64,000 bases of DNA. Origin: Tunturiibacter gelidiferens. GTDB lineage: Bacteria > Acidobacteriota > Terriglobia > Terriglobales > Acidobacteriaceae. Positions 44,131 through 53,837 of the stretch are shown here, piece by piece. Each line of letters starts with the position of its first letter. The stretch's first letter is position 1. Both the position numbers and the translations under genes were made by a program. Under the pieces are notes generated by a model. The model was not told the origin of the DNA. It did no database searches and saw only the letters and a list, made by a program, of their open reading frames with translations. The stretch spans positions 372,001 to 436,000 of the forward strand of contig NZ_JACHEB010000003.1 of assembly GCF_014201335.1 (NCBI RefSeq), in the 5' to 3' direction.

Positions 44131-45558
44131 TTGAGCGAATTTCGTGATTTTCTGGAGCTTTCCTACGGCGAACTCGAGGACCTGAACCTGGCGGCGAAGG
44201 AGCAGCGCAGGAAGCGTGTTGCGGCCGATGTGATTCGGGAAGAGCGGTTGAAGTACCTGACGGACGAGAAGCGGATCAAGGCTGTGACGGTTCTGTTCAG
44301 CGACCTTGAAGGCCGTCTGCACATGCTGGATTACGACAAGAAATTTCTAGTGAATAGTTACGACAACCTGACATTTGATGGCTCGTCGATTCGCGGATTT
44401 ACGGCACAGCGGGAGAGCGATCTGCGGCTTGGGATCGACTGGACCGCGTTTTACTGGGTGCCGGCGGATGTGTTTGGCGCGGGTAAGGTGATGGTGTTCG
44501 GCGAGGTGATCGATAAGAACGGCGCGACGTACAGCGCGGATATTCGCGGAGTGCTGAAGCAATTCTCGCAGGAGCTGTTCGATAAGCAGGGCTATACGCT
44601 GAATGCGGCAAATGAGATTGAAGGGTTCCTGTTCGAGGGAATCGATGCGGAGCGGAGCTATCACGAGACGAACACCTTCGAGTATGTGAATAAGGGTGGG
44701 TACTATCATTCTCTGCCTGGCGATCCGCTGCGAGAGTTTATCGACACGACGGCCGAAGTGCAGCGGGCGATGGGCTTCGAAAATGAGAAGGACCATCCTG
44801 AGGTTGCGCCTTCGCAGTTTGAGATTAATTACAGCTACGGAGAAGTGGTGGCTGCGGCGGATCAGATTCAGCTCTATAAGCTGATCTGTCGGCAGGTCGC
44901 GACGCAGATGGGCATGACGGCGAGCTTTCTGCCGAAGCCGGTTGTGGGCGTGAATGGCAGCGGCATGCACACCAATGTCTCGATTACGAAGGGCGGGAAG
45001 AATCTTTTCTGGGACCCCAAGGGCGAGGAGAAGATTTCAAAGTTGGCATGGCAGTTTACCGATCGCATTCTGACGCATGGCAACGATATTTGCCTGCTGT
45101 TGAATGCGAGTGTGAATGCTTATCGTCGACTTGATCCACACTTCGAGGCGCCGAATCAGATCAAGGCTTCGGCTACTGATCGTGGATCGATGGTGCGGAT
45201 TCCGATTGGCAATGAGAAGTCGGCGCGGGTTGAGGTGCGTTCGGTTGGGCCGGATGCGAATCCTTACCTGGTGCTGTACTCGATCTTCAAGAGCGGATTG
45301 CATGGCGAGACTTCGAGGATCAAGAACCTGCGGCAGGCGGAGCGGTATCTGCCGGATAACGTCTACACGGCTCTGGAGAACTTCCGCGGTGCAGAGTGGA
45401 CAACTACATTGCTAGGTGAGGATGTGAAGGGGCGCTATGCGGATCTGAAGCAGGCTTCGGCGGATCGGTGTGCTCGGTTGTTGGGAACTATTGTGAAGGC
45501 ACCTGAGGTGCAGTTCCATCATGATGTTTACAATCAGTTGCTCTGGAATAACTTCTAA
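44131..45558 (+). CDS. glnA: Glutamine synthetase
   Basis: 475 residues from a TTG at 44131, seven bases after AAGGAG; an upstream in-frame ATG would add 46 non-conserved residues. It makes glutamine from glutamate, ammonia and ATP. Type I signatures: FDGSSIRGF, NEIEGFLFE (metal Glu), NGSGMHTNVSI, and ASATDRGSMVRIP. Two oddities: an N-terminal extension of about 50 charged residues (ELEDLNLAAKEQRRKR) before the usual first domain, and no NLYD-type adenylylation loop where regulated enzymes have Tyr397. So it is a divergent GS, probably not adenylylated. A strong terminator follows. Confidence 0.9.
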   Translation: MSEFRDFLELSYGELEDLNLAAKEQRRKRVAADVIREERLKYLTDEKRIKAVTVLFSDLEGRLHMLDYDKKFLVNSYDNLTFDGSSIRGFTAQRESDLRLGIDWTAFYWVPADVFGAGKVMVFGEVIDKNGATYSADIRGVLKQFSQELFDKQGYTLNAANEIEGFLFEGIDAERSYHETNTFEYVNKGGYYHSLPGDPLREFIDTTAEVQRAMGFENEKDHPEVAPSQFEINYSYGEVVAAADQIQLYKLICRQVATQMGMTASFLPKPVVGVNGSGMHTNVSITKGGKNLFWDPKGEEKISKLAWQFTDRILTHGNDICLLLNASVNAYRRLDPHFEAPNQIKASATDRGSMVRIPIGNEKSARVEVRSVGPDANPYLVLYSIFKSGLHGETSRIKNLRQAERYLPDNVYTALENFRGAEWTTTLLGEDVKGRYADLKQASADRCARLLGTIVKAPEVQFHHDVYNQLLWNNF

Positions 45559-45580
45559 AGCGAGATGAAAAATTGGGAAG

Positions 45581-45609
45581 GGCCGGTGAGTGTTCATCGG
45601 CCTTTTTCT
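45581..45609 (+). terminator. Intrinsic terminator after glnA
   Basis: Nine-base stem GGCCGGTGA...TCATCGGCC (45581-45602, one G-T pair) with a four-base loop followed by TTTTTCTTT, about 25 bases after the glnA stop codon. Classic rho-independent terminator. Confidence 0.88.
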
Positions 45610-45654
45610 TTCTAATAGGCATGGGAGAGGGTGCGTGCTAGAGTTCATAGCGAT

Positions 45655-46551
45655 ATGAACGTTCGGGCCTTGTTCTCTTTTGTGGTATTTGGATCATTGC
45701 TGATTGGTTGCGGTGGGGGAAGTACACCGGCGGTTGTAAGCCCATTGGCGGGAAATTGGCTTCTTGTAGGGCCGATGCCGACGAATGAGTTCTCGCTTCC
45801 TCCTGCTCCTCCTCAACCGAGTCCGGTAAGACTTGCGATGACCTTCGATGTAACGGGCGACCAAGTGATCGCGGGAGGTTTCGGTAATAGTTTCTGCGAC
45901 AACAGTCAGGGGTCGTTCGCTTTTAGGGGCGTGGCATCAGGGATTCTTGCTAAGGATGGGACCTTTACGGCGACTCCGGCAAACAATTCTGCTGAAGCGA
46001 TATTGATCAAGGGTACGGTTCCTCAGAAAAATGGAGAGCCCTGGTCCGGCAGTTACACGGTGTCTTTGAGTGGCCCAGGTACGCCTGCATGTGTTGCAAA
46101 TCTTTCAGGAATATTCACAGCGACATCGTTTCCATTGGTGAGTGGAATCTATGTTGGAACCGGGAGCTTGCTGACTGGTCCGACTGGCGTTCCGAAGGCA
46201 GTGCCAGTGACACTTCAAGTGACATTGCAGCAGGGCGGTATCGTGACGAATCCCGGGAACGGAGCGGCTTCGAATTATTTCAGCAACGCTTTGCTCACAG
46301 GCAGTATCAAGGTACAGGGATCTCCTTGTTTCAGTTCGGGCGCGACGCAATCCGCGCCTGCGAGCAGTGTCATCGGGAACATGGTGAATGCAAGATTCCT
46401 GATGGATGATGGCTCTACGCTTCTCCTTGAGGGCCCGTTGACCGACGTTACGGAAGCCCATATTTCTACGGGCATCATTGTGGTCCAGGGAGGGAACTGC
46501 GGCAGTACCACTAATACTATTTTCCTCCCTGGGTTGGATCGTCAGGGTTGA
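45655..46551 (+). CDS. Lipoprotein of unknown function
   Basis: 298 residues. The N-terminus ends in the lipobox LLIGC, so it should be lipidated and attached to a membrane; a Gly-rich GGGS stretch follows. The body is two similar Gly/Thr/Ser-rich beta segments: GNWLLVGPMP...VTGDQVIAGGFGNSFC and GIYVGTGSLLTG...VTLQQGGIVTN, each followed by a Cys, suggesting a repeated beta-sandwich. No enzymatic motif. This lipoprotein type is common among acidobacterial surface proteins but unassigned. Confidence 0.7.
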   Translation: MNVRALFSFVVFGSLLIGCGGGSTPAVVSPLAGNWLLVGPMPTNEFSLPPAPPQPSPVRLAMTFDVTGDQVIAGGFGNSFCDNSQGSFAFRGVASGILAKDGTFTATPANNSAEAILIKGTVPQKNGEPWSGSYTVSLSGPGTPACVANLSGIFTATSFPLVSGIYVGTGSLLTGPTGVPKAVPVTLQVTLQQGGIVTNPGNGAASNYFSNALLTGSIKVQGSPCFSSGATQSAPASSVIGNMVNARFLMDDGSTLLLEGPLTDVTEAHISTGIIVVQGGNCGSTTNTIFLPGLDRQG

Positions 46552-46638
46552 TTTGATCAATGGATGACTGGGCTTTTCGTTGACACAGTGATTGTGCTGT
46601 TGCATTCTGCTGCTGTTGTTCGGACGGAGGGTTTTCTG

Positions 46639-47406
46639 TTGGAGACGGAACGATCTTCGTTGTTTGCTCCTGCCGCGGTTGTTGGAGTCTGTTTGCTTCT
46701 GGGATTGGTGGCGGGTGGGTGGATTCTGGGGTCGGAGATTAAGGAGATCAGGCTGGCTGACCGGTATGTGACGGTGAAGGGGCTCGTGGAGAGAACCGTG
46801 AAGTCCGACATGGCGACCTGGCCGGTGAGTTTCAAGGAGGCAGGAAATGACCTTCCGCAGGTGTTTGCCAAAAGTGAAGCGGATAAGACGGCGGTGCTGA
46901 AGTTTTTTGCGGGGCAGGGGATTGCGCCCGGAGAGATCACCGTGGGGCAGATTAAAGTGACCGACAAACTGGCGAATGAGTATGGCGGGAACAACACGGG
47001 GCCGCGATACATCGTGGAGCAGACGGTGACGGTGCAGTCGAAGGATGTGGACAAGATTTCGAAGGCAGGGCAGAAGACGGCGGACCTGGTGCAGGCGGGG
47101 ATCGTTGTGGGTGGCACGAATGGGCAGCAGGGTGGGATTCGATATGAATTTACAGGGTTGAATGCGCTGAAGCCGGACATGATTACCGAGGCGACTCGGA
47201 ATGCGCGAGCTTCGGCAGACCGGTTTGCGGCGGACTCGGGGAGCCAGGTTGGGTCGATTCGTTCGGCGAACCAGGGAGTGTTTTCGATCTCCCCTGCGGG
47301 GAGTGGGGCGGCGCCTGATGAGGGTGGTGGGGGCGGAGATGCGGACGCGAGCATCATGAAGAAAGTGCGTGTGGTTTCGACGGTCGATTATTATCTTGTT
47401 CGATAA
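46639..47406 (+). CDS. SIMPL (DUF541) domain protein
   Basis: 255 residues from a probable TTG at 46639, seven bases after GGAGGG; an upstream ATG at 46564 would add 25 residues without a ribosome site. One N-terminal helix (LFAPAAVVGVCLLLGLVAGGW) anchors it. The rest is the SIMPL/DUF541 fold: RYVTVKGLVERTVKSDMATWPVSF, the VTVQSKDVDKI segment, and RNARASADRFAADSGSQVGSI. Members include periplasmic oxidative-stress and outer-membrane-associated proteins; the molecular role is unclear. A Gly-rich loop precedes the last strand. Confidence 0.8.
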   Translation: METERSSLFAPAAVVGVCLLLGLVAGGWILGSEIKEIRLADRYVTVKGLVERTVKSDMATWPVSFKEAGNDLPQVFAKSEADKTAVLKFFAGQGIAPGEITVGQIKVTDKLANEYGGNNTGPRYIVEQTVTVQSKDVDKISKAGQKTADLVQAGIVVGGTNGQQGGIRYEFTGLNALKPDMITEATRNARASADRFAADSGSQVGSIRSANQGVFSISPAGSGAAPDEGGGGGDADASIMKKVRVVSTVDYYLVR

Positions 47407-47492
47407 ACGAACTGTTGTGCCGCATACCGTTTGCCACTCGTCTTGCGTGAATGTTAGCCTCGGTCTTCGATTTCTTCTCGGAGATGATGACG

Positions 47493-48893
47493 ATGCAAAC
47501 GAGCTACAACGGAATTCCAGTGCCGACAAATGGGCAGGCGATCGAGTACAACAACGGAAAGTTTACGATCCCCGATCATCCGATTATTCCGTTTATCGAA
47601 GGGGATGGGACGGGTCGAGATATCTGGAAGGCATCGCAGCGGGTGTTCGATGCAGCGGTGGCGAAGGCCTATGGTGGGAAGCGTTCAGTGGTTTGGTATG
47701 AGGTTTTGGCGGGGGAGAAGGCTTATCGCAAGACGCAGAACTGGTTGCCGGACGACACGGTGAAAGCAACCGTGGACTTTCGCGTGTCGATTAAAGGACC
47801 GCTGACCACGCCGGTGGGTGGTGGGATTCGTTCTCTGAACGTTGCGTTGCGGCAGTTGATGGATCTGTATCAGTGTGTGAGGCCGGTGAAGTACTACGCA
47901 GGCGTGCCGAGTCCTGTGAAGCATCCGGAGAAGCTGAATGTGGTGATCTTCCGCGAGAATACGGAGGATATTTATGCTGGGATTGAGTTTCGGCAGGGTA
48001 CGCCTGAGGCTGACAAGTTCATCGCGTTTGTGAACGATGACATGCTGAAGGGGACTAAGAAGAAGATTCGGCTGGACTCGGGTGTGGGCGTGAAGCCGAT
48101 CTCGATTACAGGATCGAAGCGGTTGGTGCGAGCGGCGATTCAGTATGCGCTGGATAACAAGCGCAAGACTGTGACGCTGGTGCACAAAGGGAATATTCAG
48201 AAGTTTACCGAAGGCGCGTTTCGCGAGTGGGGATATGAAGTTGCTTCGCAGGAGTTTCGCGACCAGACGGTGACGGAACGGGAGAGCTGGATTCTTGGGA
48301 ACCTGGAGACGAATCCTAAGCTGACCGCGGAGGAGAATGCGGCGCTGATTGAACCGGGAATTGAGTTTGCTGCGAAGGAGTTTGGTGAGGAAGTTATTGC
48401 CGAGGTGAAGCAGGTGATTGCTTCGATCGGCGCTTCACACGGCGGCGGGAAGTGGAAGAGCAAGATTCTGGTGAATGACCGGATCGCTGATTCGATCTTT
48501 CAGCAGATCATTCTGCGCCCTGAGGACTACAGCGTCTTGGCGACGACGAATCTGAATGGTGATTACATTTCGGACGCGGCGGCGGCTCAGGTTGGTGGGT
48601 TGGGTATCGCACCGGGCGGGAACATTGGCGATGGGTATGCCGTGTTTGAGGCGACACATGGTACGGCTCCTAAGTATGCGGACAAGGATGTGATCAATCC
48701 TGGGTCGGTCATTCTTTCAGGCGTGATGCTGTTTGATTTTCTTGGTTGGACTGAGGCTGCGCGGTTGATTGAGTCTTCGATGGAGAAGACGATTGGGCAG
48801 AAGTTCGTGACCTACGACTTCGAGCGTGGTATGCAAGGCGCGACGAAGGCGAAGACGAGCGAGTTTGCGACGCGCATGATTGAGAATATGTAA
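47493..48893 (+). CDS. icd: NADP-dependent isocitrate dehydrogenase
   Basis: 466 residues from the ATG at 47493; two other in-frame ATGs (47484, 47487) are too close to the CGGAG site. It converts isocitrate to 2-oxoglutarate and CO2 in the TCA cycle. Evidence: [27 protein letters not shown] with the serine that is phosphorylated in enterobacterial enzymes, [44 protein letters not shown], and [15 protein letters not shown]. It heads a rightward group with mdh. Confidence 0.94.
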   Translation: MQTSYNGIPVPTNGQAIEYNNGKFTIPDHPIIPFIEGDGTGRDIWKASQRVFDAAVAKAYGGKRSVVWYEVLAGEKAYRKTQNWLPDDTVKATVDFRVSIKGPLTTPVGGGIRSLNVALRQLMDLYQCVRPVKYYAGVPSPVKHPEKLNVVIFRENTEDIYAGIEFRQGTPEADKFIAFVNDDMLKGTKKKIRLDSGVGVKPISITGSKRLVRAAIQYALDNKRKTVTLVHKGNIQKFTEGAFREWGYEVASQEFRDQTVTERESWILGNLETNPKLTAEENAALIEPGIEFAAKEFGEEVIAEVKQVIASIGASHGGGKWKSKILVNDRIADSIFQQIILRPEDYSVLATTNLNGDYISDAAAAQVGGLGIAPGGNIGDGYAVFEATHGTAPKYADKDVINPGSVILSGVMLFDFLGWTEAARLIESSMEKTIGQKFVTYDFERGMQGATKAKTSEFATRMIENM

Positions 48894-48901
48894 TTGAGGG
48901 G

Positions 48902-48946
48902 TGGGGACGGTTCGGTTGCTCGAGGACTGTCCCCATTTTGCTGGGA
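48902..48946 (+). terminator. Probable terminator between icd and mdh
   Basis: GGGGACGGT...ACTGTCCCC can pair (one mismatch), with a loop of about 14 bases, followed by ATTTTG. It lies just after the icd stop codon. Moderate terminator; some read-through into mdh is possible. Confidence 0.55.
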
Positions 48947-49033
48947 TGAAGTTTGGTGCGGTATTCGCTCGTTCTGGGCGATATTGAGCGCATGGGTTCT
49001 GTGGGGACTCTAGAATAGAGATGAGAGCTTTAG

Positions 49034-49984
<951 letters not shown>

Positions 49985-50010
49985 CGATTAGGTATTTGCT
50001 GATGCAACAA

Positions 50011-50044
50011 GAAAGCCCACTCGATTTGAGTGGGCCTTTTCTTG
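50011..50044 (+). terminator. Bidirectional terminator after mdh
   Basis: An 8-bp stem GCCCACTC...GAGTGGGC (50015-50035) with a five-base loop, followed by CTTTTCTTG and preceded by CAAGAAA, so it can serve both mdh and the converging cyclophilin gene. Confidence 0.85.
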
Positions 50045-50060
50045 TGTTGCGAGACGCGAA

Positions 50061-50582
50061 TTAGGCCACGCGTTCGATGGTGACGGACTCGAGGACGACT
50101 GGGGTTTTGGGGCGGTCCATACCGTCTTTGCTGACCTTGCTGATTTTCTCGACGATGTCGTAGCCTTCGACTACTTCACCGAAGATGGTGTGCTTACCAG
50201 TGAGCCAGCTGGTGTCTGCCACGGTGATAAAGAACTGGCTGCCATTGGTGTTGGGGCCGGCGTTGGCCATGGCGAGTTTGCCCTTCTCCTGGAAGCCATG
50301 CTTGGAGCCCTTGGTCTCGTCGGCAAACTTGTAGCCGGGGCCGCCCATGCCGGTGCCTTCGGGGTCACCGCCCTGGATCATGAACTGGGGGATGACGCGG
50401 TGGAAGATGGTGCCGTCGTAGAGCTTGGCGCCTTTTTTGCTGCGGCTGTTCCACTCTTTGGTGCCCTCGGCGAGCCCGATGAAGTTGGCTACGGTTTCGG
50501 GTGCGTCCTTCTCGAAGAGTTCGCAGACGACGGTTCCTTCACTGGTCTTGAATGTGGCGTAGGTGCCAGGTTTGTTAGGCAT
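50061..50582 (-). CDS. Cytoplasmic cyclophilin-type peptidyl-prolyl isomerase
   Basis: 173 residues from the ATG at 50582 after AAGGAG. No signal peptide. Cyclophilin signatures: TIFHRVIPQFMIQGGD (catalytic Arg) and [10 protein letters not shown]. It accelerates cis-trans isomerisation of X-Pro bonds during folding. A paralogue with a signal peptide lies immediately upstream on the same strand (81-base gap), giving one cytoplasmic and one exported copy. Confidence 0.92.
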   Translation of the reverse strand: MPNKPGTYATFKTSEGTVVCELFEKDAPETVANFIGLAEGTKEWNSRSKKGAKLYDGTIFHRVIPQFMIQGGDPEGTGMGGPGYKFADETKGSKHGFQEKGKLAMANAGPNTNGSQFFITVADTSWLTGKHTIFGEVVEGYDIVEKISKVSKDGMDRPKTPVVLESVTIERVA

Positions 50583-50662
50583 TCGAAATTCTCCTTGCGG
50601 TAGCGGGTTGATTGCTTTGTTAGATGAGAGGCGTTCCCGTTGAGATCGCGGAGGCCGGAAGA

Positions 50663-51412
50663 TTATTTGGGTGGCGCAGCAACGGCGGCCGGTGCTGGGG
50701 GCGTCGCTGGCGGTGGAGGCATGGGTTCGCCGTCGCGCACGATGGTGACGCGATTGATGACGACTGGAGTGAGTGGCTTGTCGCTCGAGTTGCGTTCGAC
50801 GCGCGAGATGGATGCGACGAGGAGTGCGGTGTGGGCGTCGCACTGGCCGAAGATGGTGTGTTTGCCGTTGAGCTGCGGGACCTCGGTTTCAGTGATGAAG
50901 AACTGCGAGCCGTTGGTGCCACCGCCTGATGGGCCGGGGCCGGCGTTGGCCATGGCAAGGATGCCGGGCTGGTCGAAGGTGAGCGAGGGGTCGATCTCAT
51001 CCTGGAAGAAGTAGCCGGGGTCGCCGGTACCGTCGCCGACGCGGTCACCGCCCTGGATCATAAAGTTGGGGATGACTCGATGGAAGGTTGTGCCGTTGTA
51101 GAAGGGCTGATGGTGCATCTTCTGAAGGGTCTTAGGGTCGGTCCAGTCCTTACTCCCTTCGGCGAGGCCGATGAAGTTTGCGACAGTGTTGGGTGCCTGC
51201 TTGTCGTAGAGCTTGCAGGTGAGGCGGCCCATTGTGGTGTCGATGACGGCGGTGGGGCCGGTAGGGACGACTGGAGGTTTGATGCTGCTGGTGGTACTGG
51301 GAGCATCTGGGAGAGCATCTTCTGGGGGCGGCGGAGTCGATTGCGCTGGTGTTGACTGTGCCTGGACGGAGACGGCGAGGGCCAGGGAGAGTGCGAGAGT
51401 ACGAAGCATCAT
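50663..51412 (-). CDS. Exported cyclophilin-type peptidyl-prolyl isomerase
   Basis: 249 residues from the ATG at 51412, with GGAG upstream. A signal peptide ends at about VQAQ; then a Ser/Thr/Pro-rich linker, the cyclophilin domain ([16 protein letters not shown] and [10 protein letters not shown] intact) and a Pro/Ala-rich C-terminus. It is expected in the periplasm, where it would help fold outer-membrane and secreted proteins. Confidence 0.9.
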   Translation of the reverse strand: MMLRTLALSLALAVSVQAQSTPAQSTPPPPEDALPDAPSTTSSIKPPVVPTGPTAVIDTTMGRLTCKLYDKQAPNTVANFIGLAEGSKDWTDPKTLQKMHHQPFYNGTTFHRVIPNFMIQGGDRVGDGTGDPGYFFQDEIDPSLTFDQPGILAMANAGPGPSGGGTNGSQFFITETEVPQLNGKHTIFGQCDAHTALLVASISRVERNSSDKPLTPVVINRVTIVRDGEPMPPPPATPPAPAAVAAPPK

Positions 51413-51658
51413 GCGGTTTGTAGCTCCAACAAACAGGCTATCGCAGACGGGCGGCGGGAGCAATGTTGCTGCCTTGCGCGGCGCTTTTGGTCAAGATGTG
51501 TTTTGGGTGAGGTAGATGAAGAGAATTCCGAGTGGATGGGGACTTTTGTCTCTCCATCTTCTCGGAGCGGTCTTATTTCTGTCATTTCATTTGGAAGAGA
51601 GGAAAGCTTGTATCTAAAACATTCTCTGAGCATCACACTGGCTGGAGGAAATTACGAA

Positions 51659-51958
51659 ATGGCGAAGTTTGCGTTGTATGCAGAACTGAAGGCTAAACCA
51701 GGGAAAGAGGCGGATGTGGAGGCTTTCCTGAAGCAAGGTGCAGAGATGGCGAAGGCTGAGGCCGGGACGGTGCATTGGTATGGATTCAAAGAAGACAAAG
51801 GCGGGATCTTTGGGGTGTTTGACACGTTCAATGATGAGGCTGGACGCGATGCGCACCTGAACGGCGAGATTGCAAAGGCGTTGATGGCGAATGCTGAGAC
51901 GTTGTTTTCCGAGGCTCCGAAGATTCACAAGATCAATTTGATTGCGGAGAAGGTCTAA
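51659..51958 (+). CDS. Antibiotic biosynthesis monooxygenase (ABM) domain protein
   Basis: 99 residues from the ATG at 51659, ten bases after GGAGG. A dimeric alpha-beta (ferredoxin-like) ABM fold: ALYAELKAKPGKEADVEAFL, VHWYGFKEDKGGIFGVFDTF and the final APKIHKINLI strand. Family members act on quinones or polyketides, or have unknown function. Stands alone, divergent from the exported cyclophilin gene. Confidence 0.8.
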   Translation: MAKFALYAELKAKPGKEADVEAFLKQGAEMAKAEAGTVHWYGFKEDKGGIFGVFDTFNDEAGRDAHLNGEIAKALMANAETLFSEAPKIHKINLIAEKV

Positions 51959-51970
51959 CGTTCGTTGCGA

Positions 51971-53203
51971 TTATGGGTTGTGATCGGAGGCAGCTTGCAC
52001 TTCGCGGAAGACGCGGAGCAGGTTGCCTCCGAGTAGTTTGTGCATGTCGTCGGCGGTGTAGCCGCGAGCCATGAGGGCTGCGGTGATTTTGGGAAGGTCG
52101 GCTGCGGAGTCGATGCCGGCGGGTGGAACGGGGATGCCGTCGAAGTCGGTGCCGATACCTACATGGTCGATGCCAGCGACCTTGATGACGCGATCGAAGT
52201 GATCGATGAGTGAGTTGAAGGGGGCGCGGCCGATCTTCGCGGCGAACTCGCGATCGATCTTGTCAGAGGCCGTGTAGGGGACTGGTAAGCCTTTGGCTCT
52301 GTATTCGGCTTCGAGGGCTTTTTGCGCTTGTTTGCGCTCGGATTCCTGTGCGTTCCAGGCTCTGCGCCAGTTCTCGTCGATGAAGGCCGGAAAGAAGTTG
52401 ACCATGACGACGCCGTTGTTCTTCTTCATGGCGAGGAGCATCTCGTCGGTCATGTTGCGCGCGGCGTGGGTGAGAGCGCGAGCTGAGGAGTGGGACGCGA
52501 TGACGGGCGTGCGCGTGGTGGCGATGACATCCCAGAAGGTTTTGTCGGAGACGTGGGAGACGTCGACCATCATGCCGAGGCGATTCATCTCGGCGACGAC
52601 TTGTTTGCCGAAGGGTGTGAGGCCGTTGTGATGATGGACTTTTTCGTCGTCGATGTCGCCGGAGGAGTCGGCCCAGTTGTTGGTATTGGACCACGTGAGG
52701 GTCATGTAGCGGACGCCGAGACGGTAGTAGTCGCGGAGGAGACCGAGATCGTTCTCGATGGAGTGGCCACCTTCGATGCCCATGAGGACAGCGAATTTTC
52801 CTTGAGCGTGGGTGGCGATGATGTCGTCGGCGGAGACGCAGAGGGCTAGTTTGTCGGGGTGTTTGCGGACTTGTTCGAGGGTGCCGTCGATGAGCGAAAG
52901 AGTGCGGTGGGCGCTGGCGTTGGCGGGGTACTGGTTGGGGTCGACCCAGATGGAGAAGAACTGTGCGTCGAGATTTCCTTGTTTGGCGCTGGAGTAGTTG
53001 AGCATGCCGCCGTTGAGGGGATCGGTGAAATCCCAGTGTTCATCGACGAATCGTTGCGGGGTGTCGGCGTGGGTGTCGATGACGATGGCGGATTGATGGA
53101 CGGCTTGTGGATCAGTCATTGATTTTGTTGGGGATTTTGTTTGTGCGGCGGAGTGAAGAGTGAGGATGAGCAGGGCAGAGACGAAGATGCCGCGTTTGTG
53201 CAT
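51971..53203 (-). CDS. Exported membrane-dipeptidase family (M19) peptidase
   Basis: 410 residues with a signal peptide (core FVSALLILTLHSAA). Binuclear-zinc dipeptidase signatures of the M19 family: DTHAD, GIEGGHSI, DVSHVSDKTF, ASHSSARAL and HVGIGTDFDG. It cleaves dipeptides, including D-amino-acid and dehydro substrates, in the periplasm. The upstream region carries a phased GTGGTG element (53367-53431) like that before the GH39 gene at 4509. Confidence 0.92.
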   Translation of the reverse strand: MHKRGIFVSALLILTLHSAAQTKSPTKSMTDPQAVHQSAIVIDTHADTPQRFVDEHWDFTDPLNGGMLNYSSAKQGNLDAQFFSIWVDPNQYPANASAHRTLSLIDGTLEQVRKHPDKLALCVSADDIIATHAQGKFAVLMGIEGGHSIENDLGLLRDYYRLGVRYMTLTWSNTNNWADSSGDIDDEKVHHHNGLTPFGKQVVAEMNRLGMMVDVSHVSDKTFWDVIATTRTPVIASHSSARALTHAARNMTDEMLLAMKKNNGVVMVNFFPAFIDENWRRAWNAQESERKQAQKALEAEYRAKGLPVPYTASDKIDREFAAKIGRAPFNSLIDHFDRVIKVAGIDHVGIGTDFDGIPVPPAGIDSAADLPKITAALMARGYTADDMHKLLGGNLLRVFREVQAASDHNP

Positions 53204-53544
53204 GTTGGGTCGCCACTCTTTCGGTCATGGATGAGCCGATTGTAGCAAGTGGGTGGTTTCGGTCTGCTTATGATTTTGTGCCGCAGTTTTCTTATTTTTT
53301 TGCGTGTGGTGGAACATGATTTTTCGTGGGGATTTTGAAAAAAAGAGTGATTTGGTATGGCGTTTTTGTGGTGTGAGTGTGGTGAATTGCGTGGCTAACG
53401 TGGTGTTGTTGCACCACATTTTTGAGCGACCAAAAAATGTGCCATTTTTTTTGAAGTTTTTTTGCCTTTTTTGATGCTCTATGGGGGCTGTCGTGAGAGC
53501 AACCTGCGGTCGGGCGATGCCATCTGTCATTGCAGAGGTGATGT
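53204..53544. other. Intergenic stretch upstream of dipeptidase gene
   Basis: 341 bases, markedly T-rich on the plus strand, with the phased GTGGTG element and several T-runs. The open frames crossing it on the minus strand give His- and Thr-rich low-complexity peptides and are not believable genes. Confidence 0.6.
53367..53431 (-). promoter_or_regulatory. Phased GTGGTG repeat element, copy B
   Basis: GTGGTG (plus strand) begins at 53367, 53378 and 53399, with a GTGGCT at 53390, so spacings are 11, 12 and 9 bases. The last copy pairs with CACCAC after six bases, and GCGACCA follows at 53425. The order and the six-base loop are the same as in 4536-4616. It lies 160-230 bases upstream of the dipeptidase start and points the same way as copy A relative to its gene. 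Confidence 0.45.
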
Positions 53545-53745
53545 ATGGCACAGGGTCTCGATTCTACTAAATCCGGAGCACGTCCTTCCCACGAAGCGAT
53601 TGAAGAGGGCGCTACGGCCACAGAGGTTGGAAAGACAGAAGAAAAGAAGTTGGATCATATTGGGATGGAGAGTGCGAAACGTGCTCAAAACCGGATCCAC
53701 TCGAACGAAGAGACGACTCCGGGGAATTCGATTTTCTCGAAGTAG
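53545..53745 (+). CDS. Small hydrophilic protein of unknown function
   Basis: 66 residues, rich in Glu, Lys, Ser and Thr, no hydrophobic segment; probably disordered. An AGAGGTGA ribosome site precedes the ATG and a strong terminator follows, which together support a real gene. No family recognised; a stress or nucleoid role would be guesswork. Confidence 0.65.
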   Translation: MAQGLDSTKSGARPSHEAIEEGATATEVGKTEEKKLDHIGMESAKRAQNRIHSNEETTPGNSIFSK

Positions 53746-53771
53746 TTATTTGGGCTGAGTGGTAACGAGGC

Positions 53772-53811
53772 AAGGACGCACCGCGGGCCGGTGGTGCGTC
53801 CTTGTTATTTT
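53772..53811 (+). terminator. Intrinsic terminator after small hydrophilic gene
   Basis: An 11-bp stem AAGGACGCACC...GGTGCGTCCTT (53772-53782 and 53793-53803) with a 10-base loop, followed by GTTATTTT. It lies about 25 bases after the stop codon. Confidence 0.85.
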
Positions 53812-53837
53812 AAGCGGTGGGATACCGAAGAACTTCG

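Noticed and set aside
53225..53621. Overlapping leftward open frames upstream of the dipeptidase
   Set aside because: His/Thr/Lys-rich low-complexity products from a T-rich intergenic region; better explained by the phased repeats.
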